A DNA stretch of 64,000 nucleotides, taken from assembly GCA_026414975.1 (NCBI GenBank), contig JAOAHZ010000002.1, positions 62,001 through 126,000 of the forward strand, in the 5' to 3' direction. Source of the stretch: Bacteroidia bacterium (GTDB lineage: Bacteria; Bacteroidota; Bacteroidia; SpSt-205). The notes beneath the pieces were generated by a model. It made no database searches and was not told where the DNA came from. It saw only the letters and a program-made list of their open reading frames with translations. The number at the start of each line of letters is the position of its first letter. Positions within the stretch are counted from its first letter, which is position 1. Below, piece after piece: positions 8,336 through 16,266 of this stretch. The position numbers and the translations under genes are program-made.

Positions 8336-9331
8336 TCATCCTATCGCACGCACTTCAGGTTCTAACTCAATCCCCCATATCTCTCGTACCGTTGCTCGCA
8401 CATGTTGTGCCAGGGACCACATATCCTGCGGTGTGGCCTGCCCTGTATTTACGAGCACAAGAGGCTGATTGGGATGAACTTGAGCTCCACCGATACGATA
8501 GGCCTTGAGACCAGCCTTATCTATGAGCCAAGCCGCCGGGACTTTGAAGGTACCATCACTCTGAGGATAAACGGGTATATCAGGAGCCCGCTGTTGAAGA
8601 CGCTTTAGTTCTGATAGGGATAAGACGGGGTTCTTGAAGAAGCTCCCAGCACTTCCCCACAGAGGTAATTTTTCAGCACGGATAGCTCGGATAGTCTCAT
8701 ATAAATGCCAGGGATCATGCTGGCGAGCTGGATCAATCCGCCGAAGAACATCTGGATAAGTCAGAACAGGTTCATAGCGCTTTTTGAGCCGCAAGGTTAC
8801 ACGGGTGATGATGAACCGATCCTGCCATTCAGGCGTCTGAAAGATGCTATGACGATAGCCGAGCCTGCAAGCCTCAGCCGGCAGCTCTTGCCAGGCTTCT
8901 AAGGATTTATTCCACCCGCGTACTCTTACTAAAAATGGCGCCAGCTCTACTCCATAAGCACCTATGTTTTGGACGACAGCTGCACCAACTGTACCAGGAA
9001 TAGCCGCGAGATTCTCTATGCCATACCAACCATGAGCTAGGGAGAGCCGCACCCAAGCATCCCAGTTCTCACCGGCTGCGATCTCCACCTCTACCGATGA
9101 GGAATCTTCTTGTAAAACCCGATAGCCTCGCAGGTAGCGTGTGGATAAAATAGGGGGCAGGTCCCGCAAGGGTAAAATGTTGCTCCCTTCACCAAGAATA
9201 AACTGGGCGGAGGTAGCAAGTTCTGGGACTTCTTCTTCCGTCTGAGGCAGAAGAAGGCGGCTCGTATAAACGACTAGGCCGAGTGTATGATACTCACTGA
9301 GGGGAATCGCCCCAGATGCGGCGACGGACAC
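8336..9331 (-). CDS. murB: UDP-N-acetylenolpyruvoylglucosamine reductase MurB
   Basis: 331 residues. The FAD enzyme reduces UDP-GlcNAc-enolpyruvate to UDP-MurNAc with NADPH in peptidoglycan synthesis. The FAD-binding region shows LGEGSNIL and NLAAIPGTVGAAVVQNIGAYG. The substrate domain has YRHSIF and the SAGSFFKNP loop containing the catalytic Ser. The YRHSIF loop and length fit the E. coli-like type I enzyme. The start is a GTG at 9331 that overlaps the anti-sigma gene by 38 bp. It is therefore the third gene of a sigma, anti-sigma, murB run, which suggests cell-wall synthesis under that sigma factor or simple co-transcription. Confidence 0.95.
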   Translation of the reverse strand: MSVAASGAIPLSEYHTLGLVVYTSRLLLPQTEEEVPELATSAQFILGEGSNILPLRDLPPILSTRYLRGYRVLQEDSSSVEVEIAAGENWDAWVRLSLAHGWYGIENLAAIPGTVGAAVVQNIGAYGVELAPFLVRVRGWNKSLEAWQELPAEACRLGYRHSIFQTPEWQDRFIITRVTLRLKKRYEPVLTYPDVLRRIDPARQHDPWHLYETIRAIRAEKLPLWGSAGSFFKNPVLSLSELKRLQQRAPDIPVYPQSDGTFKVPAAWLIDKAGLKAYRIGGAQVHPNQPLVLVNTGQATPQDMWSLAQHVRATVREIWGIELEPEVRAIG

Positions 9332-9608
9332 GAGCTACAATCTCCTGAGCTTCGGCACTAAAGGCTTTCCAACTGCGACTAAGCATCGCCCGCAGTCGCT
9401 TCTCAAAATTGTATTGTTCTGCACAATATTCGCACTGGCTAATGAGCTGCTCAACTTCTTCCCGAGCTTTACCTTGAAGCTGACCATCTAAAAACAGCTC
9501 CAGTTTTTGTATAATCTCCTCACACTCCTGCTCAGAGTAAGGTGAATCAGGTCGATAGACCCCTACTCGCTTAGTCTTGCGGGATGTCATAACCATGAGA
9601 GGCCGCAT
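9294..9608 (-). CDS. RsrA-like zinc-finger anti-sigma factor lacking the motif histidine
   Basis: 104 residues from the first ATG; ATGs at 9596 and 9590 are also possible. The core follows the RsrA layout: an N-terminal Cys (QECEEIIQKLELFLDGQL), then CEYCAEQYNFEKRLRAML. In RsrA-type ZAS proteins a His four residues before the first CxxC Cys helps bind zinc (H-x3-C-x2-C). Here that position is Leu (QLISQC). The gene overlaps the sigma gene by 38 bp and murB by 38 bp. It is expected to hold the sigma factor inactive, with release by thiol oxidation as in SigR/RsrA. The missing ligand makes the zinc chemistry uncertain. Confidence 0.8.
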   Translation of the reverse strand: MRPLMVMTSRKTKRVGVYRPDSPYSEQECEEIIQKLELFLDGQLQGKAREEVEQLISQCEYCAEQYNFEKRLRAMLSRSWKAFSAEAQEIVARVRRRIWGDSPQ

Positions 9609-10182
9609 AGTCTGCTAAAAGTTCTCGTAGAATTTTTCTCGCTCGATGAAGCCGAGAACGAATCGTTCCCACAGGAATACGCAGGACCTGGCTGATTTCC
9701 TTGTAAGAAAACCCTTCTACATCAGCTAAAATCACAATAGTTCGGAAGTCTTCGGGTAGGTGCATGAGGGCTTTTGTAACTTCATCGCCAAATAGTCCTT
9801 CAGTAGGGTCTTGATAGTTGTGGTAGGCATGAACATCCTCTATGTCGTAAATACTCTGCTCATTCTGAGCTTCAAGAGAGTAAGGCTGTTTGACTGATTT
9901 GCGGTAATGATTGATGAAAGTATTTCTCAAGATTCGAAAGACCCATGCTTTGGCATTCGTTGAGGGTTTGTATTGATAGAGGAAGCGGTAGGCTCGGAAA
10001 AGCGTCTCCTGAGCTAAATCGCGAGCTATATCACGGTCCCCAACTAACCGCACGGCGAAATGATACACCGATGAAGCATGGGGCATAATCTCTCGCTCAA
10101 AGAGCGAATCATACAAGGCCTTTTGCTCGGGCGTCATGTCGGGCATCTTCTTGGGCTTGCGCCCGCGCACGCGGATTTCCAT
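9571..10182 (-). CDS. ECF sigma factor, SigR-like
   Basis: 203 residues from the ATG at 10182. Sigma region 2 contains LAQETLFRAYRFLYQY and the -10 recognition part TNAKAWVFRILRNTFINHYRK, which closely follows the actinobacterial SigR pattern (NLKAWL-RI--NTFIN-YRK). Region 4 has LPEDFRTIVILADVEGFSYKEIS and GTIRSRLHRARKILRELL. An anti-sigma gene with a CxxC motif follows directly, as in sigR-rsrA. The expected role is a response to thiol-oxidative or envelope stress. A TACCTTTG box 5 nt before the ATG indicates a housekeeping-type promoter. A GTG two codons upstream lies against the box and is less likely. Confidence 0.9.
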   Translation of the reverse strand: MEIRVRGRKPKKMPDMTPEQKALYDSLFEREIMPHASSVYHFAVRLVGDRDIARDLAQETLFRAYRFLYQYKPSTNAKAWVFRILRNTFINHYRKSVKQPYSLEAQNEQSIYDIEDVHAYHNYQDPTEGLFGDEVTKALMHLPEDFRTIVILADVEGFSYKEISQVLRIPVGTIRSRLHRARKILRELLADYAASHGYDIPQD

Positions 10183-10187
10183 ATACA

Positions 10188-10195
10188 CAAAGGTA
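10188..10195 (-). promoter_or_regulatory. -7 box (TACCTTTG) of the SigR-like gene
   Basis: Five nucleotides separate TTTG from the ATG at 10182, so a leaderless transcript is predicted. Confidence 0.6.
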
Positions 10196-10217
10196 ACGAA
10201 TAAAAGTCAGGAGAAGT

Positions 10218-12086
10218 TCATCCGAAACCCCACTGATGGGCGAAGCGTTTGAAAGTGTAGAGATTCCAGAGCAGCTTACGGAGATTAGAGCGGCGCTGTT
10301 GATGCGCTTCCCAGAGACTCTTGAGAGCCTCGGGACGAAACCAGGGGTCTGGACGCAAAAGTTCTGCTTCAATAGGAGCTCGTAGTTCCTCTCTCAACCA
10401 TCGCGGCAGAGGTACCCCAAAGCCTTTCTTAGGGCGGAAGAGAATCTCATCGGGCAGGCGCCCTTGCATGAGCTTCTTGAGGAGAAATTTAGTCTCACTA
10501 CCTCGGCGGCGATAGGACAGCGGTAAAGAAGCCAAAAACCGAACCACTTCCCTATCCAGCAAAGGGGCTCGCACTTCCAAGGCATTGTACATGCTGGCTC
10601 GATCCACCTTGACCAAAATGTCATCCTGCAAGTAAGTCTTGTAGTATAGATAAGCCGTTTTAGCCCATAATGGAGCCGACTGAGGCATGCGATCGGTATA
10701 GCGATTTAGAAGAAGCTCCAGACTCTGTTCGGCCCCCTTCACAAAGTCTGGCTTGAGAAGCTGCGACAGCTCCTCCGGCAAAAATGAAGAGAGCCAACGC
10801 GTATGGCGCTCCACTGGCGAACCCGTAAAACCACGCAAAAACTGTCGTACTTTGAAGTCCAACGCAATATCATCATCGCTGGGTGGTAGAGTCCGCTCAG
10901 CTATCCACCCGAGCCACGAAATACCCCCTCGGGGTATCCAACTCAAAAGCCCTGCATATCGGTCCGCAATAAAAGTAGGATAACCGGCCTGCAACTCATC
11001 GCCTCCATCTCCGCCCAACGCTACTATCACCCGCTGCCGAGCAAACTGGGATAGAAAATACGTAGGTATGATAGACGCATCAGCAAACGGCTCATCCATC
11101 AAGGGAAAAACCTCCTCTACCAGTTCCAAGGCTTTTTGAGGAGTCAGGATGGCTGCATGATGATCCGTGCCTAAACGCTTGGCTACCTTTTGAGCATAAT
11201 CGCTCTCGTCATAGCTGCGTTCCGTGAAGCCAATAGAAAAAGAAAGGATGGGCGACTCGCTATGCTGCTGAGCGTACCAAGCCACGGTAGAGCTATCTAT
11301 TCCCCCGCTGAGGAAAATACCGACAGGAACATCCGCAACGAGACGCAATCGAACAGCTTCCGCAAGGAGGGCATCTAACCGACGAACCGCCTCAGACAAA
11401 GAAGGGGCTTTCTCCTCTGGCATAGGAGGATCCCAATACATCCCATGCCCTATCAGTTTACCCTCCTTTACTACCATATAATGTCCGCCTTCTAACTTGA
11501 ATACTCCTTCACTTATCGCCAAGGGAGTTGGCACATAATCTAAGATGAGATAAGCATGCAGGGCCGATAAAGATAACTGACGCGGAATCTGAGGGTGTTG
11601 CCACAGCGCTTTCATCTCAGAGGCAAAAGCGAAAAGACCCTCACGAAAAGTGTAGTACAAGGGCTTCTTGCCCATTGGATCGCGGGCCAAGAAAAAGGTT
11701 TTTTCTAAGCGGTCGTAGATAGCGAAGGCAAACATTCCCCGTAGTTTGTCCAGCATGCCCCTTCCCCATTGAGCGTAGGCTTCCACTAATACTTCTGTAT
11801 CGGATGTCGTCCGAAATACCACACCCTTTTTCCTGAGCTGTTCGCGCAGCTCCTGAAAGTTGTATATCTCCCCGTTGAAGACGATTACATACCGGCGGTC
11901 AGCAGAGAAAAAGGGCTGATGACTGCGTGGATCCAAGTCTAATATGCTCAAGCGAGCATGGGCTAAGGTAACAGGTCCTTCGCTCCAAACGCCTTGGTAA
12001 TCAGGCCCACGATGGCGCAATGTGCTTATCATCTTATGCCCGACCGTCTCTCCACCTTCACCCCAAAAACCCGCTATACCACACAT
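10218..12086 (-). CDS. asnB: Asparagine synthase (glutamine-hydrolysing)
   Basis: 622 residues. The N-terminal nucleophile glutaminase starts MCGIAGFWG with Cys2 as catalytic residue; HRGPD and VFNGEIYN belong to this domain. The synthetase domain has the pyrophosphate loop FLSGGIDSS and later LGGDGGDELQAGYP. It makes asparagine from aspartate, glutamine and ATP, or, as in many surface-polysaccharide loci, amidates another substrate. It follows the glycosyltransferase gene by 1 nt on the same strand, so the second possibility deserves notice. Length and motifs are normal. Confidence 0.95.
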   Translation of the reverse strand: MCGIAGFWGEGGETVGHKMISTLRHRGPDYQGVWSEGPVTLAHARLSILDLDPRSHQPFFSADRRYVIVFNGEIYNFQELREQLRKKGVVFRTTSDTEVLVEAYAQWGRGMLDKLRGMFAFAIYDRLEKTFFLARDPMGKKPLYYTFREGLFAFASEMKALWQHPQIPRQLSLSALHAYLILDYVPTPLAISEGVFKLEGGHYMVVKEGKLIGHGMYWDPPMPEEKAPSLSEAVRRLDALLAEAVRLRLVADVPVGIFLSGGIDSSTVAWYAQQHSESPILSFSIGFTERSYDESDYAQKVAKRLGTDHHAAILTPQKALELVEEVFPLMDEPFADASIIPTYFLSQFARQRVIVALGGDGGDELQAGYPTFIADRYAGLLSWIPRGGISWLGWIAERTLPPSDDDIALDFKVRQFLRGFTGSPVERHTRWLSSFLPEELSQLLKPDFVKGAEQSLELLLNRYTDRMPQSAPLWAKTAYLYYKTYLQDDILVKVDRASMYNALEVRAPLLDREVVRFLASLPLSYRRRGSETKFLLKKLMQGRLPDEILFRPKKGFGVPLPRWLREELRAPIEAELLRPDPWFRPEALKSLWEAHQQRRSNLRKLLWNLYTFKRFAHQWGFG

Positions 12087-12087
12087 A

Positions 12088-13050
12088 TCACACGGAAAGT
12101 GTTTCAGGAAAATTTATCTTTTGTCTAATATGAGCTGGTGCGCGACCCGTGGATTCATAATAGACACGCACCAGCAGTTCTGCTAATACTCCAATAAGTA
12201 AAAGCACCACCCCTACGCTGATGAAAAGCGCCGTAAACACAGGCAGTGGGGTCTCTACAAAAGACTTCTGCTTAGTGAGCTTGTAAAACATAGCCCAGCC
12301 AAATGTCCCCAAACCGAGGAATATAGAAATAAGCCCCACTCCCCCAAAAAACTGGATAGGACGCTGCAGGTATCTGTCCAAGAAGACAATCAGCACTAGG
12401 TCCAATAGAACCGACACGACACGCATCATCCCGTAGTTGCTGCGACCGTATTTACGGGGGCTATAGGTTACGGGCACTTCGGTGATGCGCCCTCCCTCCC
12501 ACTTGGCGTAGATTGGAATGAACCGATGCATGCGTCCATACAGTCGGACAGGTGCTATGACTTCTCTTCGATAAGCCTTTAGGGTACAGCCGTAGTCATG
12601 TAAATAAACACCCGACAGGCGACTAATCAACCAGTTGGCTAAAAGAGATGGTAGCCTACGGGTGAAAAACTGCCCTTTCCAGCGCTGCTTGCGCCACCCA
12701 CTCACGACATCAAAACCCTCTTCGAGCTTCTCCAAAAGTTTAGGGACATCGGCTGGATCATTTTCTAAGTCAGAGTCCATAAGCACTATCACTTCGCCCT
12801 GAGCATGCTGAATACCCACCTGAATCGCCAAAGTCTGCCCGTAGTTTCGGCGTAGCAGAATAACCCGCATCCAAGGATATCTGCCGGCCAACTCCTTCAA
12901 TACCCTGGCTGACTCATCCTTAGACCCGTCATCCACGAAAATCACCTCAAAATCATAGGGTAAGCTACTCATTACAGCTTCCAATCGCTCTACCAGCTCA
13001 GGTAGACCCGGCGCCTCATTGTACACAGGTATCACGACCGACAGCCGCAT
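12088..13050 (-). CDS. Family 2 glycosyltransferase, polyprenyl-phosphate type (DPM1/GtrB-like)
   Basis: 320 residues. The GT-A domain starts directly with LSVVIPVYNEAPGLPELVERL and has VDDGSKD and the metal-binding DSDLENDP. Two C-terminal transmembrane helices (about 230-255 and 265-290) complete the ArnC/GtrB layout. Such enzymes move a sugar from a nucleotide carrier to undecaprenyl phosphate. It is first in a two-gene unit with asnB and has a TACCTTTG box 4 nt before the ATG. Substrate sugar unknown. Confidence 0.92.
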   Translation of the reverse strand: MRLSVVIPVYNEAPGLPELVERLEAVMSSLPYDFEVIFVDDGSKDESARVLKELAGRYPWMRVILLRRNYGQTLAIQVGIQHAQGEVIVLMDSDLENDPADVPKLLEKLEEGFDVVSGWRKQRWKGQFFTRRLPSLLANWLISRLSGVYLHDYGCTLKAYRREVIAPVRLYGRMHRFIPIYAKWEGGRITEVPVTYSPRKYGRSNYGMMRVVSVLLDLVLIVFLDRYLQRPIQFFGGVGLISIFLGLGTFGWAMFYKLTKQKSFVETPLPVFTALFISVGVVLLLIGVLAELLVRVYYESTGRAPAHIRQKINFPETLSV

Positions 13051-13054
13051 TTAA

Positions 13055-13062
13055 CAAAGGTA
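13055..13062 (-). promoter_or_regulatory. -7 box (TACCTTTG) of the glycosyltransferase-asnB unit
   Basis: Four nucleotides (TTAA) separate the box from the ATG at 13050. Confidence 0.6.
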
Positions 13063-13098
13063 TAACCCGCTACCGAGGTACAGTAAGGTGCTTTTTAG

Positions 13099-13106
13099 TT
13101 CTTTTG
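13099..13106 (+). promoter_or_regulatory. Imperfect -7 box (TTCTTTTG) of yggS
   Basis: TTTTG ends 3 nt before the ATG at 13110. The leading TA is replaced by TT, so this is a weaker match than the others. Confidence 0.35.
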
Positions 13107-13109
13107 AAC

Positions 13110-13769
13110 ATGGGCTATGAAGCGGTGCTTGAGAGGATAGCCGAAACCGCTCACCGAGTCGGGCGTTCTCCCAATGAGATTACCTTGCTTGTTGTCTCCA
13201 AGGGACAGACCCCAGATATCATACGCTCCATCTATAATAAGGGTCAGCGACTCTTTGGCGAAAATCGCGTCACAGAGCTCCTCTCTAAAAAGGCAGCCCT
13301 CCCTGCAGATATTCAGTGGCATCTGATTGGCCACCTCCAGACTAATAAAGTCAAAGCGGTCTTGCCTCATATCCAGCTTTTACATGCCCTGGATAGAGAT
13401 AGTCTCCTCAACGAAATAGCTAAGCGAGCCGTAATCCCCCTCCCCTGCCTTATAGAAGTCAAAATAGCCCAAGAGCCCACCAAACATGGTGTGCTCCCTG
13501 AGGAGGTGGAACTATTCATAGAAAAAGTATTGGCAGAACCCAAAATCACTTTGCGCGGCTTTATGGGTATGGCGACCTTGACTAAAGACAAAGCTCAGAT
13601 TAGACGAGAGTTTCGACTCTTACGCCAAATCTTTGATACAGCTCGTCAGAGATACCCCGAAGCTCCAATAGATACACTCAGCATGGGCATGTCTAATGAC
13701 TTTGAGCTGGCTATCGAAGAAGGCAGTACGCTAGTTCGGGTGGGATCGGCGATTTTTTCGCCCCAATAG
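13110..13769 (+). CDS. yggS: YggS-family pyridoxal phosphate homeostasis protein (PLPBP)
   Basis: 219 residues from the ATG at 13110; a TTG at 13104 would fall inside the presumed promoter. The fold is an alanine-racemase-like single TIM barrel. Family signatures are LLVVSKGQTPD (Lys that holds PLP), FGENRVTEL, WHLIGHLQTNK, and the C-terminal LSMGMSNDFELAIEEGSTLVRVGSAIF. The family buffers pyridoxal phosphate and has no clear enzymatic activity. It is a lone gene divergent from the glycosyltransferase unit. Confidence 0.95.
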   Translation: MGYEAVLERIAETAHRVGRSPNEITLLVVSKGQTPDIIRSIYNKGQRLFGENRVTELLSKKAALPADIQWHLIGHLQTNKVKAVLPHIQLLHALDRDSLLNEIAKRAVIPLPCLIEVKIAQEPTKHGVLPEEVELFIEKVLAEPKITLRGFMGMATLTKDKAQIRREFRLLRQIFDTARQRYPEAPIDTLSMGMSNDFELAIEEGSTLVRVGSAIFSPQ

Positions 13770-13820
13770 GCAAGCTGACTCATGCTCCCGAATTCTCTCA
13801 CTTGCGTTGTATGGATGGCC

Positions 13821-14204
13821 TCATTTATGCTGTCCAGACCAACTGAGCCATACAGCTACAATAATCAGTCCAAATGCTATATATTGGCGCAAACCAAGCT
13901 TTTCGCCCGCAAACAGAACACGAACCACTATTACAAACACTAAGATGGAGATGGCCTCTTGAAGAACTTTCAGCGTAACCAGAGAAAAGGGCCCTCCCGT
14001 CCCTCGGAATCCTAGGCGATTAGCCGGTACTTGGAGGAGATACTCAAAAAAGGCTATGCCCCAGCTTCCCACTATTGTCAGTAGCCACCCATACAAGGAA
14101 AGCCGCCCAGAAGGTTGAACTCGTAGATGTCCATACCAAGCTAAAGTCATGAATAGGTTAGATAACAGCAGCAGACCTATCGCTGCCCATCCACGCCACG
14201 ACAT
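13821..14204 (-). CDS. DMT-superfamily small membrane protein (DUF486)
   Basis: 127 residues with four transmembrane helices: WAAIGLLLLSNLFMTLAWYG, LYGWLLTIVGSWGIAFFEYLLQVPANR, LQEAISILVFVIVVRVLF and YIAFGLIIVAVWLSW. The FFEYLLQVPANRLG stretch and the overall size match DUF486 proteins of the drug/metabolite transporter superfamily. No substrate is established for the family. A TACCTTTG box sits 8 nt before the ATG. Confidence 0.88.
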   Translation of the reverse strand: MSWRGWAAIGLLLLSNLFMTLAWYGHLRVQPSGRLSLYGWLLTIVGSWGIAFFEYLLQVPANRLGFRGTGGPFSLVTLKVLQEAISILVFVIVVRVLFAGEKLGLRQYIAFGLIIVAVWLSWSGQHK

Positions 14205-14212
14205 AGGAGGAG

Positions 14213-14220
14213 CAAAGGTA
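14213..14220 (-). promoter_or_regulatory. -7 box (TACCTTTG) of the DUF486 gene
   Basis: Eight nucleotides separate the box from the ATG at 14204. The intervening TCCTCCT is not a Shine-Dalgarno sequence. Confidence 0.55.
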
Positions 14221-14327
14221 TGAGCAGCTTAGGGTGATCTCAGGAGGAGAAGCGCTAAGCAAATCGGGAAGAGGGGATAGCGTAACCCGTGCTAAACTTC
14301 CTATACTTGCCTGTATGAGGACCCGCT

Positions 14328-14336
14328 TATCTTTGC
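14328..14336 (+). promoter_or_regulatory. -7 box (TATCTTTGC) of the TPR protein gene
   Basis: Four nucleotides separate TTTG from the ATG at 14340; a leaderless transcript is predicted. Confidence 0.6.
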
Positions 14337-14339
14337 CTT

Positions 14340-15956
14340 ATGCGGTATCTCCTGATCGGAAACTTGATTCTGTGGGCTCAAAGTCTCACTGAAGCTGAAC
14401 TCGCCTTGACCCGCGAAAACTACGACCGCGTACTAACTCTAACGGATCAAATCATTTCCGCCAAGCCTAAGGAGCTCTACGCATACTACCTCAAAGGGCA
14501 AGCCTACATCGGCCAATACCGTCAGACCGAAGAAGATGATCCGCGACGAGCCCTTCTACTGCGTCAAGCCCGAGAGACTTTTGCCGCAGCTTCCGCTAAA
14601 AATCCCAAGTTTCCCTACGCCTACATCGGCCTCGGCGAAGTAGAGCTTTTGGAAAAAAATCCCGAAGCCGCTAAAGCTGTCCTCAGCAAGGCGGAAGAAT
14701 ATGGGACTACCGAGGTAAAAGCCCTCATAGAAACAGCCCGAGTATACACCCTCTTGGGAGGTAAATTTGGCCTGGATAAAGCTGACCTCTTGCTGCGAAA
14801 AGCCAACACTAAAGACCCAAATAATCCTACCATCCTGAGGGGATTAGGAGACTTATGGATGCGCCAAGGTGTCGTGGAGCTGGCTATAGATTCTTATCAG
14901 AAAGCTGTCTCCACTGAGCCCAATAATCCTGAAAACTACTTCAAGCTCGGACAAGCCTACGCCAAAGCCAAATCTTACAAAGAAGCAGGCGAAGCATTCC
15001 GCAAGGTCATAGAGATAGACCCCTCCTTCGCGCCTGCTTATCGTGAGTTGGGCGAAATATTCTTTTTGGCACAGCGCTACCAACAAGCCAAAGAAAACTA
15101 CCAAAAGTATGTCACTCTGCGCCCAGAACTACCAGCGCGGGTTCGTTATGCTACATTCCTTTTCTTCAGCAAAGACTATAAGGCAGCCATAGAGGAAATC
15201 CGTAAGGTATTCCAAGACACATTCAGTTTGACCCTCCAGCGCCTCTTAGGCTATTCCCTCACGGAGGATGGACAATACGAAGCAGCCGCCCGAGAACTAT
15301 CTAACTTTCTTGAGCGACAGAATCCCAAGTTCATCATAGCCAAGGACTACCTCTACTACGCTAAAGCCTTAGATAAGTCGGGCAATGACTCCTTAGCTAT
15401 TCTCTACTACCGAAAAGCTGTAGAAAAAGACTCCACCCTGATGACCGACGCTTACACAGAGATGGCAAATGCTCTCAACACTCTTGGCCGATATCGTGAA
15501 GCCGCAGAAGCCTTAGAAAAAGTTGCTGAGAAAAGCTCCTCTCTAACCACCTACTATAGCTTAGGTCGGGTCTATTATAAGCTGGGTCAAACCGAAAAAG
15601 ACACTACTTATTACCACAAAGCCATACGGGCTTTCAACTATGTAAAAGAGAAGAAGCCTGACCTTCTACCCGTTTATACCGAGTTAGGACGCTGTCACGC
15701 CATGTTAGACCCTGAAAGTACCGAAGGTCTCGCCAAACCCTACTACGAAAAGGTCATAGAACTTGGAGCGGGAGACCCAGCTAAATTCCGCTCAGACTTG
15801 ATTGAGGCTTACTCTTACCTCGGCTACTACTACTACAATAAGGAAAACTACGAGCGCTCCTACGAAGCCTATACGAAACTCCAAGAGTTAGATCCCCAGA
15901 ATCAGCAGGCCAGTCAAGCCCTGCCTTTCTTGAGAGAAAAAGTCAAGAAAAAGTAG
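14340..15956 (+). CDS. Exported tetratricopeptide-repeat protein
   Basis: 538 residues. A signal peptide (YLLIGNLILWAQS) is followed by about a dozen TPR units covering nearly the whole chain. Typical repeat signatures are PYAYIGLGEVELLEKNPEAAKAVL, NPENYFKLGQAYAKAKSYKEAG and APAYRELGEIFFLAQRYQQA. TPR arrays are protein-protein scaffolds; Bacteroidota carry many periplasmic ones linked to outer-membrane complexes or gliding. The partner is not visible from the sequence. DUF4286 starts 4 nt after the stop, so the two genes may be co-transcribed. Confidence 0.88.
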   Translation: MRYLLIGNLILWAQSLTEAELALTRENYDRVLTLTDQIISAKPKELYAYYLKGQAYIGQYRQTEEDDPRRALLLRQARETFAAASAKNPKFPYAYIGLGEVELLEKNPEAAKAVLSKAEEYGTTEVKALIETARVYTLLGGKFGLDKADLLLRKANTKDPNNPTILRGLGDLWMRQGVVELAIDSYQKAVSTEPNNPENYFKLGQAYAKAKSYKEAGEAFRKVIEIDPSFAPAYRELGEIFFLAQRYQQAKENYQKYVTLRPELPARVRYATFLFFSKDYKAAIEEIRKVFQDTFSLTLQRLLGYSLTEDGQYEAAARELSNFLERQNPKFIIAKDYLYYAKALDKSGNDSLAILYYRKAVEKDSTLMTDAYTEMANALNTLGRYREAAEALEKVAEKSSSLTTYYSLGRVYYKLGQTEKDTTYYHKAIRAFNYVKEKKPDLLPVYTELGRCHAMLDPESTEGLAKPYYEKVIELGAGDPAKFRSDLIEAYSYLGYYYYNKENYERSYEAYTKLQELDPQNQQASQALPFLREKVKKK

Positions 15957-15960
15957 CCTT

Positions 15961-16266
15961 ATGCTCATTTATGCGGTACGAGTGGAGATAGAGGCGCATG
16001 TGGCTGAAGCTTGGCGTGCTTGGATGATTCATACGCATATTCCCGAGGTTCTACAGACAGGGTGGTTTCGGGGCTACCGCTTTGGGGAACTGATAGATCC
16101 CCCTCCTCCTCCGAACAAACGGCAGTTTTTAGTGTTGTACGAGGCTGGAGAGGAGAGCGCGCTCAAGGCGTATTTAGAGCAGGATGCCCCGCGCTTGCGG
16201 GCAGCCTATCCCCCCGAGTTTCAAGGAAGATTTCAGGCGGAGCGGTGGATTTGGAAAATGGTATAA
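15961..16266 (+). CDS. DUF4286 family protein
   Basis: 101 residues, full length for the family. The order of landmarks fits: IYAVRVEIEAHVAEAWRAWM at the start, HIPEVLQTGWFRGYRF, then FLVLYEAGEESALKAYLEQDAPRLR. Such proteins resemble ferredoxin-like stress dimers and have no known function. The following flavoprotein gene begins inside its last codons. Confidence 0.85.
   Translation: MLIYAVRVEIEAHVAEAWRAWMIHTHIPEVLQTGWFRGYRFGELIDPPPPPNKRQFLVLYEAGEESALKAYLEQDAPRLRAAYPPEFQGRFQAERWIWKMV

Noticed and set aside
8158-8508. Plus-strand frame of 116 codons across the murB 3' end
   Set aside because: It runs through the hairpin and antisense to murB, is Pro/His/Leu-rich without a domain, and murB is certain.
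16011-16244. 78-residue N-terminal extension of the flavin reductase
   Set aside because: It is the DUF4286 gene read in another frame; the FAD motif begins at once after the proposed start.
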